Assembly (NCBI GenBank): GCA_902489675.1
Contig: CABUAP010000065.1
Location: 1-7,208, forward strand
DNA: 7,208 nt
Origin: an uncultured Azospirillum sp.
GTDB lineage: Bacteria; Pseudomonadota; Alphaproteobacteria; RF32; CAG-239
Reading direction: 5' to 3'
Both the position numbers and the translations under genes were made by a program. Shown here piece after piece: positions 1 through 6,811 of the stretch (position 1 is its first letter; every line of letters begins with the position of its first letter). The notes beneath the pieces were generated by a model, which made no database searches, had not been told where the DNA came from, and saw only the letters and a program-made list of their open reading frames with translations.

Positions 1-2
1 TG

Positions 3-836
3 GGGATGTTGGCAGGGACAAATGTTGGAGCCGAGGAAAAAGCCGAAAAAAGCGATCTTAGGGCAAATTTCCGCCGGGTGGCGCTTGAAATGTCTTCCAC
101 CGAAGTGAAAAATGCCGACCTTTATGCCGATAATCCTAACTCGCAATTGAGTGCAGACAGTAAGACCATGATCAAAGGGGTTTTTGATTTTGTACTTGAG
201 TATGAGCAACCGAACTGGCAGTGGAATAACAGCTTGTTTATGGAATACGGACGTACCAAATTGAAGCCGGTGGGAGAAGCCGATACAACTAATGAGGATG
301 CCGACAAAATTTTGCTGACGACCGATTATAACTGCAAGTTGTGGAAACTTGATTTTCAGAATGCTGATGCCGGTCCGTTTGCCAGTATTGCCTATCAGAC
401 CGAATTTACCAAAAACAACGATGCGCCGCGGATGAAAGTGGTGCGCGGCAAAACCGGTCTGAAACTGTTTAACGGCGAATATATCAAAGAACTTTATGCG
501 GCGGCTGTCGGTGAATATGATTTTACTTACAGCGGCGATGAAGTGCGCAAAGGCGCTTATGAAATAGGTATTCGAGCAGAAAAGCCGATTTCCGATCAAG
601 TAAAATTTCAGTTAGAAGGATATTTCCGCAATTATGTCAGTTACAGCCGCTGTGTTGCTACAGATTTGAAGTATGAGCTGAGCGTGACCGGCAGAATGGA
701 TGTGAAAGTTTATCAAAAGTTCAGTTTGGCGCCGTATCTCAGTTATTTTCAGGGAAAAGCGCGGGGCGTGGACAAGGAAGGTTCCAATTTCCTGATCGGC
801 CTTTCTTTTGCTTATTCGGATTTGTTTAATCTGTAA
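3..836 (+). CDS. Probable outer-membrane beta-barrel protein, 5' end missing
   Basis: The reading frame is open to the left edge, so the true start, and any signal peptide, is probably outside the window. The first ATG (position 6) has too little sequence before it to judge a ribosome binding site. About 277 residues are visible, ending in TAA at 834-836. After a charged N-terminal stretch, the protein shows about ten segments of alternating polar and hydrophobic/aromatic residues separated by short polar turns, for example WNNSLFMEYGRTK, FASIAYQTEFT, YEIGIRAEKP and FLIGLSFAYSDLFNL. This is the pattern of transmembrane beta-strands. The last strand ends in LFNL, close to but not exactly the terminal aromatic residue expected of a BAM-recognised barrel. 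The strand containing WNNSL..EYGRTK recalls DUF3078-type proteins, but I cannot confirm the family. It may be a porin-like or structural barrel; no substrate can be inferred. Confidence 0.75.
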   Translation, partial: GMLAGTNVGAEEKAEKSDLRANFRRVALEMSSTEVKNADLYADNPNSQLSADSKTMIKGVFDFVLEYEQPNWQWNNSLFMEYGRTKLKPVGEADTTNEDADKILLTTDYNCKLWKLDFQNADAGPFASIAYQTEFTKNNDAPRMKVVRGKTGLKLFNGEYIKELYAAAVGEYDFTYSGDEVRKGAYEIGIRAEKPISDQVKFQLEGYFRNYVSYSRCVATDLKYELSVTGRMDVKVYQKFSLAPYLSYFQGKARGVDKEGSNFLIGLSFAYSDLFNL

Positions 837-885
837 AAGGTTTGTTACAAATTGGTGACATATCGGGCAATTTTTCTGTACAAAG

Positions 886-914
886 TTGACTTAAGCAGGA
901 TCGGATGATAGTAT
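886..914 (+). promoter_or_regulatory. Predicted sigma70-type promoter with extended -10
   Basis: TTGACT at 886-891 matches the -35 consensus at five of six bases. A 17-base spacer separates it from TAGTAT at 909-914, which matches the -10 consensus at four of six. TG at 906-907 sits one base before the -10, as in extended -10 promoters. Transcription would start near 920, giving a leader of about 30 bases before the ATG at 952. The 952 gene therefore probably has its own promoter rather than depending on the upstream barrel gene. Predicted from sequence only. Confidence 0.6.
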
Positions 915-951
915 TAAAAGGTGGCTATGGGCTGTCGTAGAGGAGGGGACT

Positions 952-3288
952 ATGCCTGATAAGAATACTTCAGACAGAGAAAAGAGAAAACGTGAATTGG
1001 AACAACGGCTTGAGGAAACCGGTCGGCAGATGATGCAGAAAAGTACATCAGTTGAGTTTCAGGCCGATACTCTGAAACGTTACAGTCCGGCTAATGCTTA
1101 CTATGATCCGCAGAGCGGACGAATTGTTAGGAATGTTTTTTCTGTTCATGATTCTGACAGTAAAATAAAAGAAAATATTTCGCATGAAGCCAAGCATGCC
1201 GCAAATGCCAAGTTAGGAATTCCCGACGTTAGCGCCGAACAGTTTTATCGGTTGGAGGTATTGGATGAGGTTTCGGCTTGGACAGTTTCGGCACTTTGCT
1301 GGCGGGAAGAGTATTTGGCAGCCGAAGATAAAGAGAAATTCTTACAAGAAGCGGAAACGTCGCCTTTTTATACCAGTGCTGCGGTGCCTTACGATTATCT
1401 GGAAGCTATCCGTCAGAAAAAGGTTAATCCGGCCAGCAAGAATCCGGCAGAGTTTGATAAAGAAATGAAATTGTTGGTGGGTGAGCAGTTTCGAAATATG
1501 GCATCGAAAAATTCCGGGTATGTCAAAGATTTTGAAAATGGTACCCGTTTATTTATGAATATGTCCGGCCGGACTTTTCAACACAACGATACGGAGTTTG
1601 AGCGTTTTTCCCGGTATTATATGACGATCGGCGGAATGGACTTCCGCCAGTATATGGAAGACGGCTGGCAGGATCGCATTTATGTGCCTGACAGAATCGG
1701 AGATGCCGGTGCCAGTCTGGCGCAGGGTGGTAGTGCCGACAATGCCCAGATATTGGCGGTTGACGGATTACTGTATGACGGGAAGGTCAGTCTTGAGCAA
1801 TATCATAATTTGTTGCAGCATAAAAAAATTGCAGAGAGTATTTTTTATAATGTCAACGACAGAATGAAACAAGCCTTGCGGGAAGGTAGTTTGTCTTATG
1901 ACGGCGAAATATCTCAAAGTTATGACCTTTTCAGAAAGTTGGAGACGCATTGCGGTTTGTCAAGCAATGGAATGGAAGATTTTGTCAATACCAATATGGC
2001 ACTGGCCTTTAACGGTACCGCAGCCGATGTCCAGGCCAATCAAGCAGAATATTTGAATAAACTGAAAAAAATATATACGCTCCCGGGAACAAATGTTGAT
2101 CTGACCGAGCATATCAACGGTTTTGATCCGGCGGCGGTACCGATTGAAAAATGTCCGGCAATTGATGAATTTCGCCGCAATCCGGAACAATATCGGCAAG
2201 ATCATCCGTATCAGTCGTTGGTAACCATGGCTTTGGAATATAATCAGGGAGATGTGAAATGGCAGGAACGCTCCGCGGATAACCGGGTTTCCGAGATTCT
2301 GAAAATGGATGTGCTGGACAGCAGATCCAACTTTTTGAAAGCCGAACGTGAAAGTAGAGAAATTAATCAGGAATTGGAAAAGATCAAAAAACGGGAGGAA
2401 AAGGAGAAAGTCGAGCCTCTGACGACTAAGCCGCAGACGCTTTCCTATAAATTGATGGATGGCGTCAAATATTATTTTAACCGTCCGCAGCAATATCAAA
2501 ATGCCGAATTAAAATCTTATGTCAATGAGCGCGGTGAAAAAATAGAAGAGACAATCATTGACGGAAAAAGACATGGTGCAGTTGTTTTGCGAGACGAGAA
2601 CGGTAATGTCAAAGAGATAAAAGCGTATGACAGCGGTAAAGAAATAGATTTGGGCAAACACAAACTCAGTATTGACGAACAGGAGCGGATGATAAACGGC
2701 GAGCCGGCACGAGCAACGATGTTTCTGTTGGATGGAAAACCTTTCGGTGCGGTGATTGTTGAAACTTCAGCCGGTGCCAAAGCCGATTTTTACGATAGCC
2801 GCGGTGTGCGGATGGAAGGTGCCGCAGGTGCTGAAATCCGGCGGACGGAAGAACAGGTCAAAAGCGCCCGCGATACTGTAAGTCAAAAAACTCCGGCGGT
2901 GGAAACTGAGCATTTGGAACAGACAGCAGTCGATATAAAAGAAAATATTTCTGTGGAAAAGACAGATACGCTTCGGCCGGAAGCGGGTAAGCCGTCTTCA
3001 ACGCCAAAGCGTGACGGGCAAGAACAGTCGTCTGACGGCGTGGGGAAAATGTCAAGCGGGATGCTGCGCGGACACGATCGGATTGCCGCTCTGCGTGCCA
3101 AAGTGGCGGCCGGACATGAGGCAGACAGGGCAGCCATGTATCAGGAAGTTCTCGGCGGCAATGATAATGCCGAGGCTATTCGTCGGTTGCGGAGTTCAAA
3201 AACGGTCAGCAGCGGAACCGTGCGCCCGACGGCAATCCGTGCCGATCTGCTGGAAAGACAGTTACAAGAATTTCGGACGCAGCCTTAA
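952..3288 (+). CDS. Uncharacterised 778-residue protein with HExxH metallopeptidase-like motif and YwqK/MORN-like repeats
   Basis: I do not recognise a named family. The start is supported by AGGAGG at 941-946, five bases before the ATG. There is no signal peptide or membrane segment, so it looks cytoplasmic unless exported by a specialised route. A charged helix (residues 8-30) precedes a region with H78-E79-A-K-H82, a match to the zinc-binding HExxH motif. E106, in the context LDEVSAW 24 residues later, is a possible third ligand, as in gluzincin-type peptidases such as ImmA/IrrE. Residues 110-460 are mainly helical, soluble sequence without recognisable motifs. A Glu/Lys-rich coiled-coil-like stretch lies at about 461-490. 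Two related motifs of the type DGK..GAV.........K...YDS.G occur at 537-565 and 594-622 and resemble YwqK/MORN_2 repeats. A low-complexity region (about 630-700) is followed by a charged helical tail. Protease activity is inference. It is flanked by its own promoter and terminator, so it appears monocistronic. Confidence 0.9.
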   Translation: MPDKNTSDREKRKRELEQRLEETGRQMMQKSTSVEFQADTLKRYSPANAYYDPQSGRIVRNVFSVHDSDSKIKENISHEAKHAANAKLGIPDVSAEQFYRLEVLDEVSAWTVSALCWREEYLAAEDKEKFLQEAETSPFYTSAAVPYDYLEAIRQKKVNPASKNPAEFDKEMKLLVGEQFRNMASKNSGYVKDFENGTRLFMNMSGRTFQHNDTEFERFSRYYMTIGGMDFRQYMEDGWQDRIYVPDRIGDAGASLAQGGSADNAQILAVDGLLYDGKVSLEQYHNLLQHKKIAESIFYNVNDRMKQALREGSLSYDGEISQSYDLFRKLETHCGLSSNGMEDFVNTNMALAFNGTAADVQANQAEYLNKLKKIYTLPGTNVDLTEHINGFDPAAVPIEKCPAIDEFRRNPEQYRQDHPYQSLVTMALEYNQGDVKWQERSADNRVSEILKMDVLDSRSNFLKAERESREINQELEKIKKREEKEKVEPLTTKPQTLSYKLMDGVKYYFNRPQQYQNAELKSYVNERGEKIEETIIDGKRHGAVVLRDENGNVKEIKAYDSGKEIDLGKHKLSIDEQERMINGEPARATMFLLDGKPFGAVIVETSAGAKADFYDSRGVRMEGAAGAEIRRTEEQVKSARDTVSQKTPAVETEHLEQTAVDIKENISVEKTDTLRPEAGKPSSTPKRDGQEQSSDGVGKMSSGMLRGHDRIAALRAKVAAGHEADRAAMYQEVLGGNDNAEAIRRLRSSKTVSSGTVRPTAIRADLLERQLQEFRTQP
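2560..2646 (+). repeat. YwqK/MORN-like repeat unit 1 (within the 952-3288 gene)
   Basis: Encodes residues 537-565: DGKRHGAV, then a charged turn with DENGN, then K..KAYDSGKEI. The pattern of G, H-G, a hydrophobic strand, an N-G turn and Y-D-x-G is typical of YwqK/MORN_2 beta-hairpin repeats. It pairs with a diverged copy 57 residues later. The similarity is at protein level; the DNA copies have drifted. Confidence 0.5.
2731..2817 (+). repeat. YwqK/MORN-like repeat unit 2 (within the 952-3288 gene)
   Basis: Encodes residues 594-622: DGKPFGAVIV, then a turn with SAG, then K..FYDSRGVRME. It shares DGK, GAV, a lysine and YDS with unit 1 at the same relative positions. This suggests an internal duplication forming a small beta-rich module between the coiled-coil-like stretch and the disordered tail. 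Confidence 0.5.
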
Positions 3289-3307
3289 ACCTGATGTTTA
3301 AAAAGAT

Positions 3308-3331
3308 AAAAGCCCGGACATCCGGGCTTTT
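3308..3331. terminator. Bidirectional intrinsic terminator between convergent genes
   Basis: A perfect 10-bp inverted repeat, AAAAGCCCGG and CCGGGCTTTT, encloses the four-base loop ACAT. On the plus strand it starts 19 bases after the stop of the 952 gene and is followed by TTTTGTCTT. On the minus strand it lies about 33 bases beyond the uvrD stop and runs into TTTTATCTTTTT, the better T-tract. It can end both transcripts and occupies most of the 75-base gap between the two genes. Confidence 0.9.
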
Positions 3332-3363
3332 GTCTTATGGATGTGGCAGAAAGGAAAAGGCTT

Positions 3364-5718
3364 TTAGACCTTTTTTACATAATCTTTCAGCAGTTTTTTG
3401 TGTCCAGCTTGGTCAAACCAGATTTCCAGCTTGTTGCCTTCGATTTTCAAAACTTTGCCGTAACCGAAAGTTTCATGAAAAACCCGGGAACCGACCGGTG
3501 TGCCGGAGACGGCGTTTTTAGCCCGCTGTTTGGCGCGCCAGACATTGCCGCTCCAGCCGTCATCTTCGTCCCGTACATAGCTGAAGCGGTCGCTGTCATG
3601 GATGACGTTTTCTTCCGCCTGTTGTTGGCGGTTGTACCAGTTGGAAGAGCTTTTATAGCTGCCTGCGCCGCTCCAGTTGCTGGAATAACCGTTTGATCCG
3701 CCAAAATAAGCCGCGGCCTGATTGCAGATTTCGATATTGGCCGGCGGCAGTTCGTTGATAAAACGTGAAGGCATATTGTTTTGCCATTGGCCGTAGATGC
3801 GGCGGTTGAGTGCGGTTAATATATATAATTTTTGTTTGGCGCGGGTAATGGCGACATAAGCCAGCCGCCGTTCTTCTTCCAAGGCGCTGCCGCCGCCTTC
3901 GTCCAGCGCGCGCTGGTGCGGGAACAGTCCTTCTTCCCAGCCGGGCAGAAATACGGCGTCAAACTCCAGCCCCTTGGCCGAGTGCAGCGTGATCAGCATC
4001 ACCTTGTTGGTGTCAACATTGTTATCGGTGTCCATCACCAGACTGACGTGCTCCATAAAATCGCCCAATGTCGGGTATTGTTCGGTATCGCTCATGACGT
4101 TGATCAATTCTTTTAAGTTTTCAATTCGTCCTTCGGCTTCTGCCGACTTGTCCATTTTGAGCATTTCCATATAACCGGAATCTTCCAGCACCTGCGCGGC
4201 CAGATCATCGGGGGAAACCGCGTTCATAGTTTGCCGCCATTGGTAAAAATTGTTGATCAATTCGGCAGCGTTGGTTTTAACCTTGCCGCTCAAGGCGCCT
4301 TCATTCAACATTTTTTCAATCGCCATAAACATTGAAATATGATTAGTGCGGGCTTCGTTTTCAAATTTTTCGATGGTTTTGGCGCCGATCCCGCGGGCGG
4401 GTTTGTTAATGATGCGTTCCAAAGCCAGATCGTCGGCCGGTTGCAGGACGACCCGCAGATAGGCGAGGGCATCACGAATTTCGGCGCGTTCGTAGAATTT
4501 GGGACCGCCGATAACTTGATAGGGGATTGCTTCGGCAATGAGCTTTTCCTCAAATTCTCGCGTCTGAGCGGCAGTGCGAACCAAAATGGCCATACGGTTG
4601 TAATCGGTACCGCTTCGGTGCAAATTTTCAATTTCATCGGTCACATAAGCTGCTTCTTCCGATCCGCTGTAAGTGCTGACGACTTTGATTTTGCTGTTTT
4701 CCGAACGGGCGGCGGGAGAATTTTCCGCCACTTTTAAGGTTTTGCCCAGCCGATCCTGATTATGGCGGATAAGCGCCGAAGCAGCCGCCAAAATGTTGGC
4801 GGTGGAACGATAGTTGCGTTCCAGCCGGATCACTTTGGCATTGGGGAAATCTTTTTCAAAGCGCAAAATATTTTCAATTTCTGCGCCGCGCCAGGAATAG
4901 ATTGACTGGTCGTCATCACCGACGCAGCACAAATTGCGGTGCTTTTGGCAGATCAGGCGCAAAAACAGATATTGAGTGACATTGGTATCCTGATACTCGT
5001 CGACCATGATATATTTGAAACGTTCCTGATAGCTGTCCAGTACCTCGGCGTCGGATATCAGAATGTTTAACGTGTAAAGCAGCAGGTCGCCGAAGTCGAC
5101 GCAGTTGAGTTCCAAAAGCCGGGCCTGATATTTTTTGTAAACCTCGGTGAGGACGTTGGCGCGGAAATCGCCGTCTATTTTATCAACGGTCAGCCCTTTG
5201 TCTTTCCACAGCTGGATTTTGTCAAGGATCGATTGCGGCGGGTATTTTTTGTCGTCGATGCCTTCGGCCTCAAGAATTTGTTTGATCAGCCGCCGCTGGT
5301 CATCTTCGCCCAAAATGGTGAAGTTGCTTTTGAGCCCGACCAGTTCGGCATGGCGGCGGAGTATTTTGACGGCAATGCCGTGGAAGGTGCCCATCCAAAC
5401 GGAATCGGCGATGTTGCCGATCAGATTGCGGGCACGGTTCTGCATTTCTCGCGCGGCACGGTTGGTGAATGTGACGACCAGACAATTCCAGGGGTTGGCT
5501 TTCATATTGGCCAGGATATAAGCCAGCCGGGTGGTCAGCACTTTGGTTTTGCCGGTGCCGGCGCCGGAAAGTACCAGCAAGGGGCCTTCGGTGGTGGTGA
5601 CGGCTTGTTTTTGTTCGGGGTTGAGTTCGTTCAGCCACGGCAGCTCCGGCATCAGCCGGGCCGTATTATCATAAGTTACCGCCGGTTCTTCGGCAGCCAG
5701 ATCGAATATGTCGCTCAT
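3364..5718 (-). CDS. uvrD: UvrD/PcrA-type superfamily 1 ATP-dependent 3'-5' DNA helicase
   Basis: Full-length protein of 784 residues. All core motifs are present: Q-motif LNPEQKQAV (32-40); Walker A GAGTGKT (52-58); motif Ia around TFTNRAAREM (83-92); Walker B VDEYQDTN (239-246); motif III GDDDQSIYSWRGAE (267-280); LERNYRS; motif V TLHSAKGLEFD (577-587); and motif VI EERRLAYVAITRA (615-627). GIG at 443-445 lies in the 2B-domain region. The C-terminal 42 residues (743-784, starting GSRVFHETFGYGKV) form the Tudor-like domain that in UvrD/PcrA contacts RNA polymerase; a Gly/Ser/Asn-rich linker from about 671 precedes it. The family unwinds DNA in nucleotide excision and mismatch repair and in transcription-coupled repair. 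WEEGLFPHQRALDE after motif V fits UvrD/PcrA rather than RecB. The lead sequence PWLNELNPEQ is typical of alphaproteobacterial UvrD. The ribosome binding site is weak (AAGAAG-like, about 12 bases upstream). It is transcribed divergently from moxR and convergently with the 952 gene. Confidence 0.97.
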   Translation of the reverse strand: MSDIFDLAAEEPAVTYDNTARLMPELPWLNELNPEQKQAVTTTEGPLLVLSGAGTGKTKVLTTRLAYILANMKANPWNCLVVTFTNRAAREMQNRARNLIGNIADSVWMGTFHGIAVKILRRHAELVGLKSNFTILGEDDQRRLIKQILEAEGIDDKKYPPQSILDKIQLWKDKGLTVDKIDGDFRANVLTEVYKKYQARLLELNCVDFGDLLLYTLNILISDAEVLDSYQERFKYIMVDEYQDTNVTQYLFLRLICQKHRNLCCVGDDDQSIYSWRGAEIENILRFEKDFPNAKVIRLERNYRSTANILAAASALIRHNQDRLGKTLKVAENSPAARSENSKIKVVSTYSGSEEAAYVTDEIENLHRSGTDYNRMAILVRTAAQTREFEEKLIAEAIPYQVIGGPKFYERAEIRDALAYLRVVLQPADDLALERIINKPARGIGAKTIEKFENEARTNHISMFMAIEKMLNEGALSGKVKTNAAELINNFYQWRQTMNAVSPDDLAAQVLEDSGYMEMLKMDKSAEAEGRIENLKELINVMSDTEQYPTLGDFMEHVSLVMDTDNNVDTNKVMLITLHSAKGLEFDAVFLPGWEEGLFPHQRALDEGGGSALEEERRLAYVAITRAKQKLYILTALNRRIYGQWQNNMPSRFINELPPANIEICNQAAAYFGGSNGYSSNWSGAGSYKSSSNWYNRQQQAEENVIHDSDRFSYVRDEDDGWSGNVWRAKQRAKNAVSGTPVGSRVFHETFGYGKVLKIEGNKLEIWFDQAGHKKLLKDYVKKV

Positions 5719-5744
5719 TTTTAGGATACTTCTTGTATTTTTAT

Positions 5745-5772
5745 TTGTCTTTGCCTATATATACATTATAAT
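5745..5772 (+). promoter_or_regulatory. Predicted sigma70-type promoter for the moxR operon
   Basis: TTGTCT at 5745-5750 (four of six -35 matches) and a perfect TATAAT at 5767-5772 are separated by 16 bases. Transcription would start near 5779, leaving a leader of about 40 bases. The -10 lies inside the palindrome ATTATAAT (5765-5772), so the minus strand also carries TATAAT at 5770-5765. I found no convincing -35 for that minus-strand copy, so the uvrD promoter is not located with confidence. Confidence 0.6.
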
Positions 5773-5783
5773 TTGCAGAAATA

Positions 5784-5793
5784 AAAGCGCTTT
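5784..5793. promoter_or_regulatory. Perfect 10-bp palindrome AAAGCGCTTT, possible operator
   Basis: This self-complementary sequence sits just downstream of the predicted moxR start site, where a bound repressor would block transcription. Its core AAGCGCTT fits the AAnCGnTT centre bound by LacI/GalR-family regulators. No second copy was noticed and no regulator gene is in the window, so an operator role is a guess; chance is possible in AT-rich sequence. Confidence 0.3.
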
Positions 5794-5818
5794 ATAAAAC
5801 TATAAACAAGGGGGTAAA

Positions 5819-6790
5819 ATGTCTGAAATACGCGATAAAATCATCGGCTTAAAAAGCTATATGGACAGTCGAATCATCGGCCAGAAAGACTTGGTAAAAA
5901 AGATGATCATTACGCTTTTGGCGGAAGGGCACGCGCTGGTCGAAGGTGCGCCGGGCTTGGCCAAAACCAAAGCGATCAAAACTTTGGCCGATTGTATTTC
6001 CGCCAGTTTTAACCGTATCCAGTTTACACCGGATCTGCTGCCGTCGGATATTACCGGCAGCGAAATTTATGTGAGTCAGAAGGGCGAGTTTGAGTTCCGC
6101 AAAGGGCCGATTTTTGCCAATCTGGTGTTAGCTGATGAAATCAACCGTGCGCCGGCCAAAGTACAGTCCGCGCTGTTGGAGGCGATGGCCGAACGGCAGG
6201 TCAGCGTCGGCGGACAGCGGCTTTTGCTGCCAAGACTGTTTATGGTGATGGCCACCCAGAATCCGATTGAGCACGAAGGCACTTACAATCTGCCGGAAGC
6301 CCAGCTGGATCGTTTTTTGATGTATATTAAAATTGATCAGCCGAACGCTGCCGATGAGCGAAAAATTTTGGAATTGGTGCGCGGTGAGGGAACGCTTAGT
6401 ACGCCGAATCTTAAAACCGGTTTTGACAAGATTGAAATTACCGATGTTGAAGCGGCAACCCGCGAAGCGCTCGGTACCCACATCAGTAAAGAATTGGAAG
6501 AATATTTGGTGCAGCTGATTATCGCTACTCGCAAACCGGAAAAATATGACGGTGAATTGGCAGGAATGGTTATGTTCGGCGCCAGTCCGCGGGCGACCAT
6601 AGCCCTTGACCGCGCGGCAAAAATCAATGCTTGGCTGGCGGGGCGTGATTTTGTTACGCCCGAAGATATCCACGCGGTGATTTACGATATTCTCCGCCAC
6701 CGGATTATTTTGAGTTTTGAAGCTCAGGCGGAAGGTTACACCAGCGACGATATCATTAATCGTCTGCTCAATCTGGTGCCGCTGCCGTAG
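5819..6790 (+). CDS. moxR: MoxR-family AAA+ ATPase
   Basis: Complete protein of 323 residues, the usual length for compact MoxR proteins. The start is supported by AAGGGGG at 5808-5814, four bases before the ATG. Motifs in order: IIGQKDLV (19-26); Walker A GAPGLAKT (43-50); the QFTPDLLPSDITG insert typical of MoxR (68-80); Walker B LVLADEINRAP (102-112); sensor 1 ATQNP (144-148); LPEAQLDRF (157-165), holding the probable arginine finger; and sensor 2 GASPRA (254-259). A helical lid domain follows. MoxR ATPases are cytoplasmic chaperone-like machines that act with von Willebrand factor A proteins, in maturation of metal-dependent enzymes or in envelope stress tolerance. The client cannot be told from this window. 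A DUF58 gene follows after 21 bases with no terminator between, so the two are almost certainly co-transcribed. Confidence 0.97.
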   Translation: MSEIRDKIIGLKSYMDSRIIGQKDLVKKMIITLLAEGHALVEGAPGLAKTKAIKTLADCISASFNRIQFTPDLLPSDITGSEIYVSQKGEFEFRKGPIFANLVLADEINRAPAKVQSALLEAMAERQVSVGGQRLLLPRLFMVMATQNPIEHEGTYNLPEAQLDRFLMYIKIDQPNAADERKILELVRGEGTLSTPNLKTGFDKIEITDVEAATREALGTHISKELEEYLVQLIIATRKPEKYDGELAGMVMFGASPRATIALDRAAKINAWLAGRDFVTPEDIHAVIYDILRHRIILSFEAQAEGYTSDDIINRLLNLVPLP

Positions 6791-6811
6791 GACTTTGACA
6801 AGGAGAGCAAA

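Noticed and set aside
837..885. Possible terminator after the beta-barrel gene
   Set aside because: No GC-rich hairpin with a T-run is present; transcription may read through or end by another mechanism.
1960..2499. 179-residue open frame on the minus strand inside the 952-3288 gene
   Set aside because: It lies wholly antisense to a well-supported gene, has no recognisable domain, and its Phe/Ile/Arg-rich composition mirrors the Glu/Lys/Asn-rich coding strand.
3011..3301. 96-residue plus-strand frame overlapping the end of the 952 gene
   Set aside because: Out of frame within the low-complexity tail; Cys/Arg/Pro-rich product without domain character, and the main frame continues intact to its terminator.
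5233..5724. 163-residue plus-strand open frame opposite the 5' part of uvrD
   Set aside because: The opposite strand carries intact helicase motifs including Walker A; the Gly/Ala/Gln-rich product is what antisense reading of those motifs gives.
5756..5763. TATATATA run as an alternative minus-strand -10 for uvrD
   Set aside because: No acceptable -35 lies at 15-19 bases spacing on the minus strand, so a uvrD promoter cannot be placed there with support.
6128..6700. 190-residue minus-strand open frame opposite moxR
   Set aside because: Antisense shadow of a clear AAA+ ATPase gene; no family motif.
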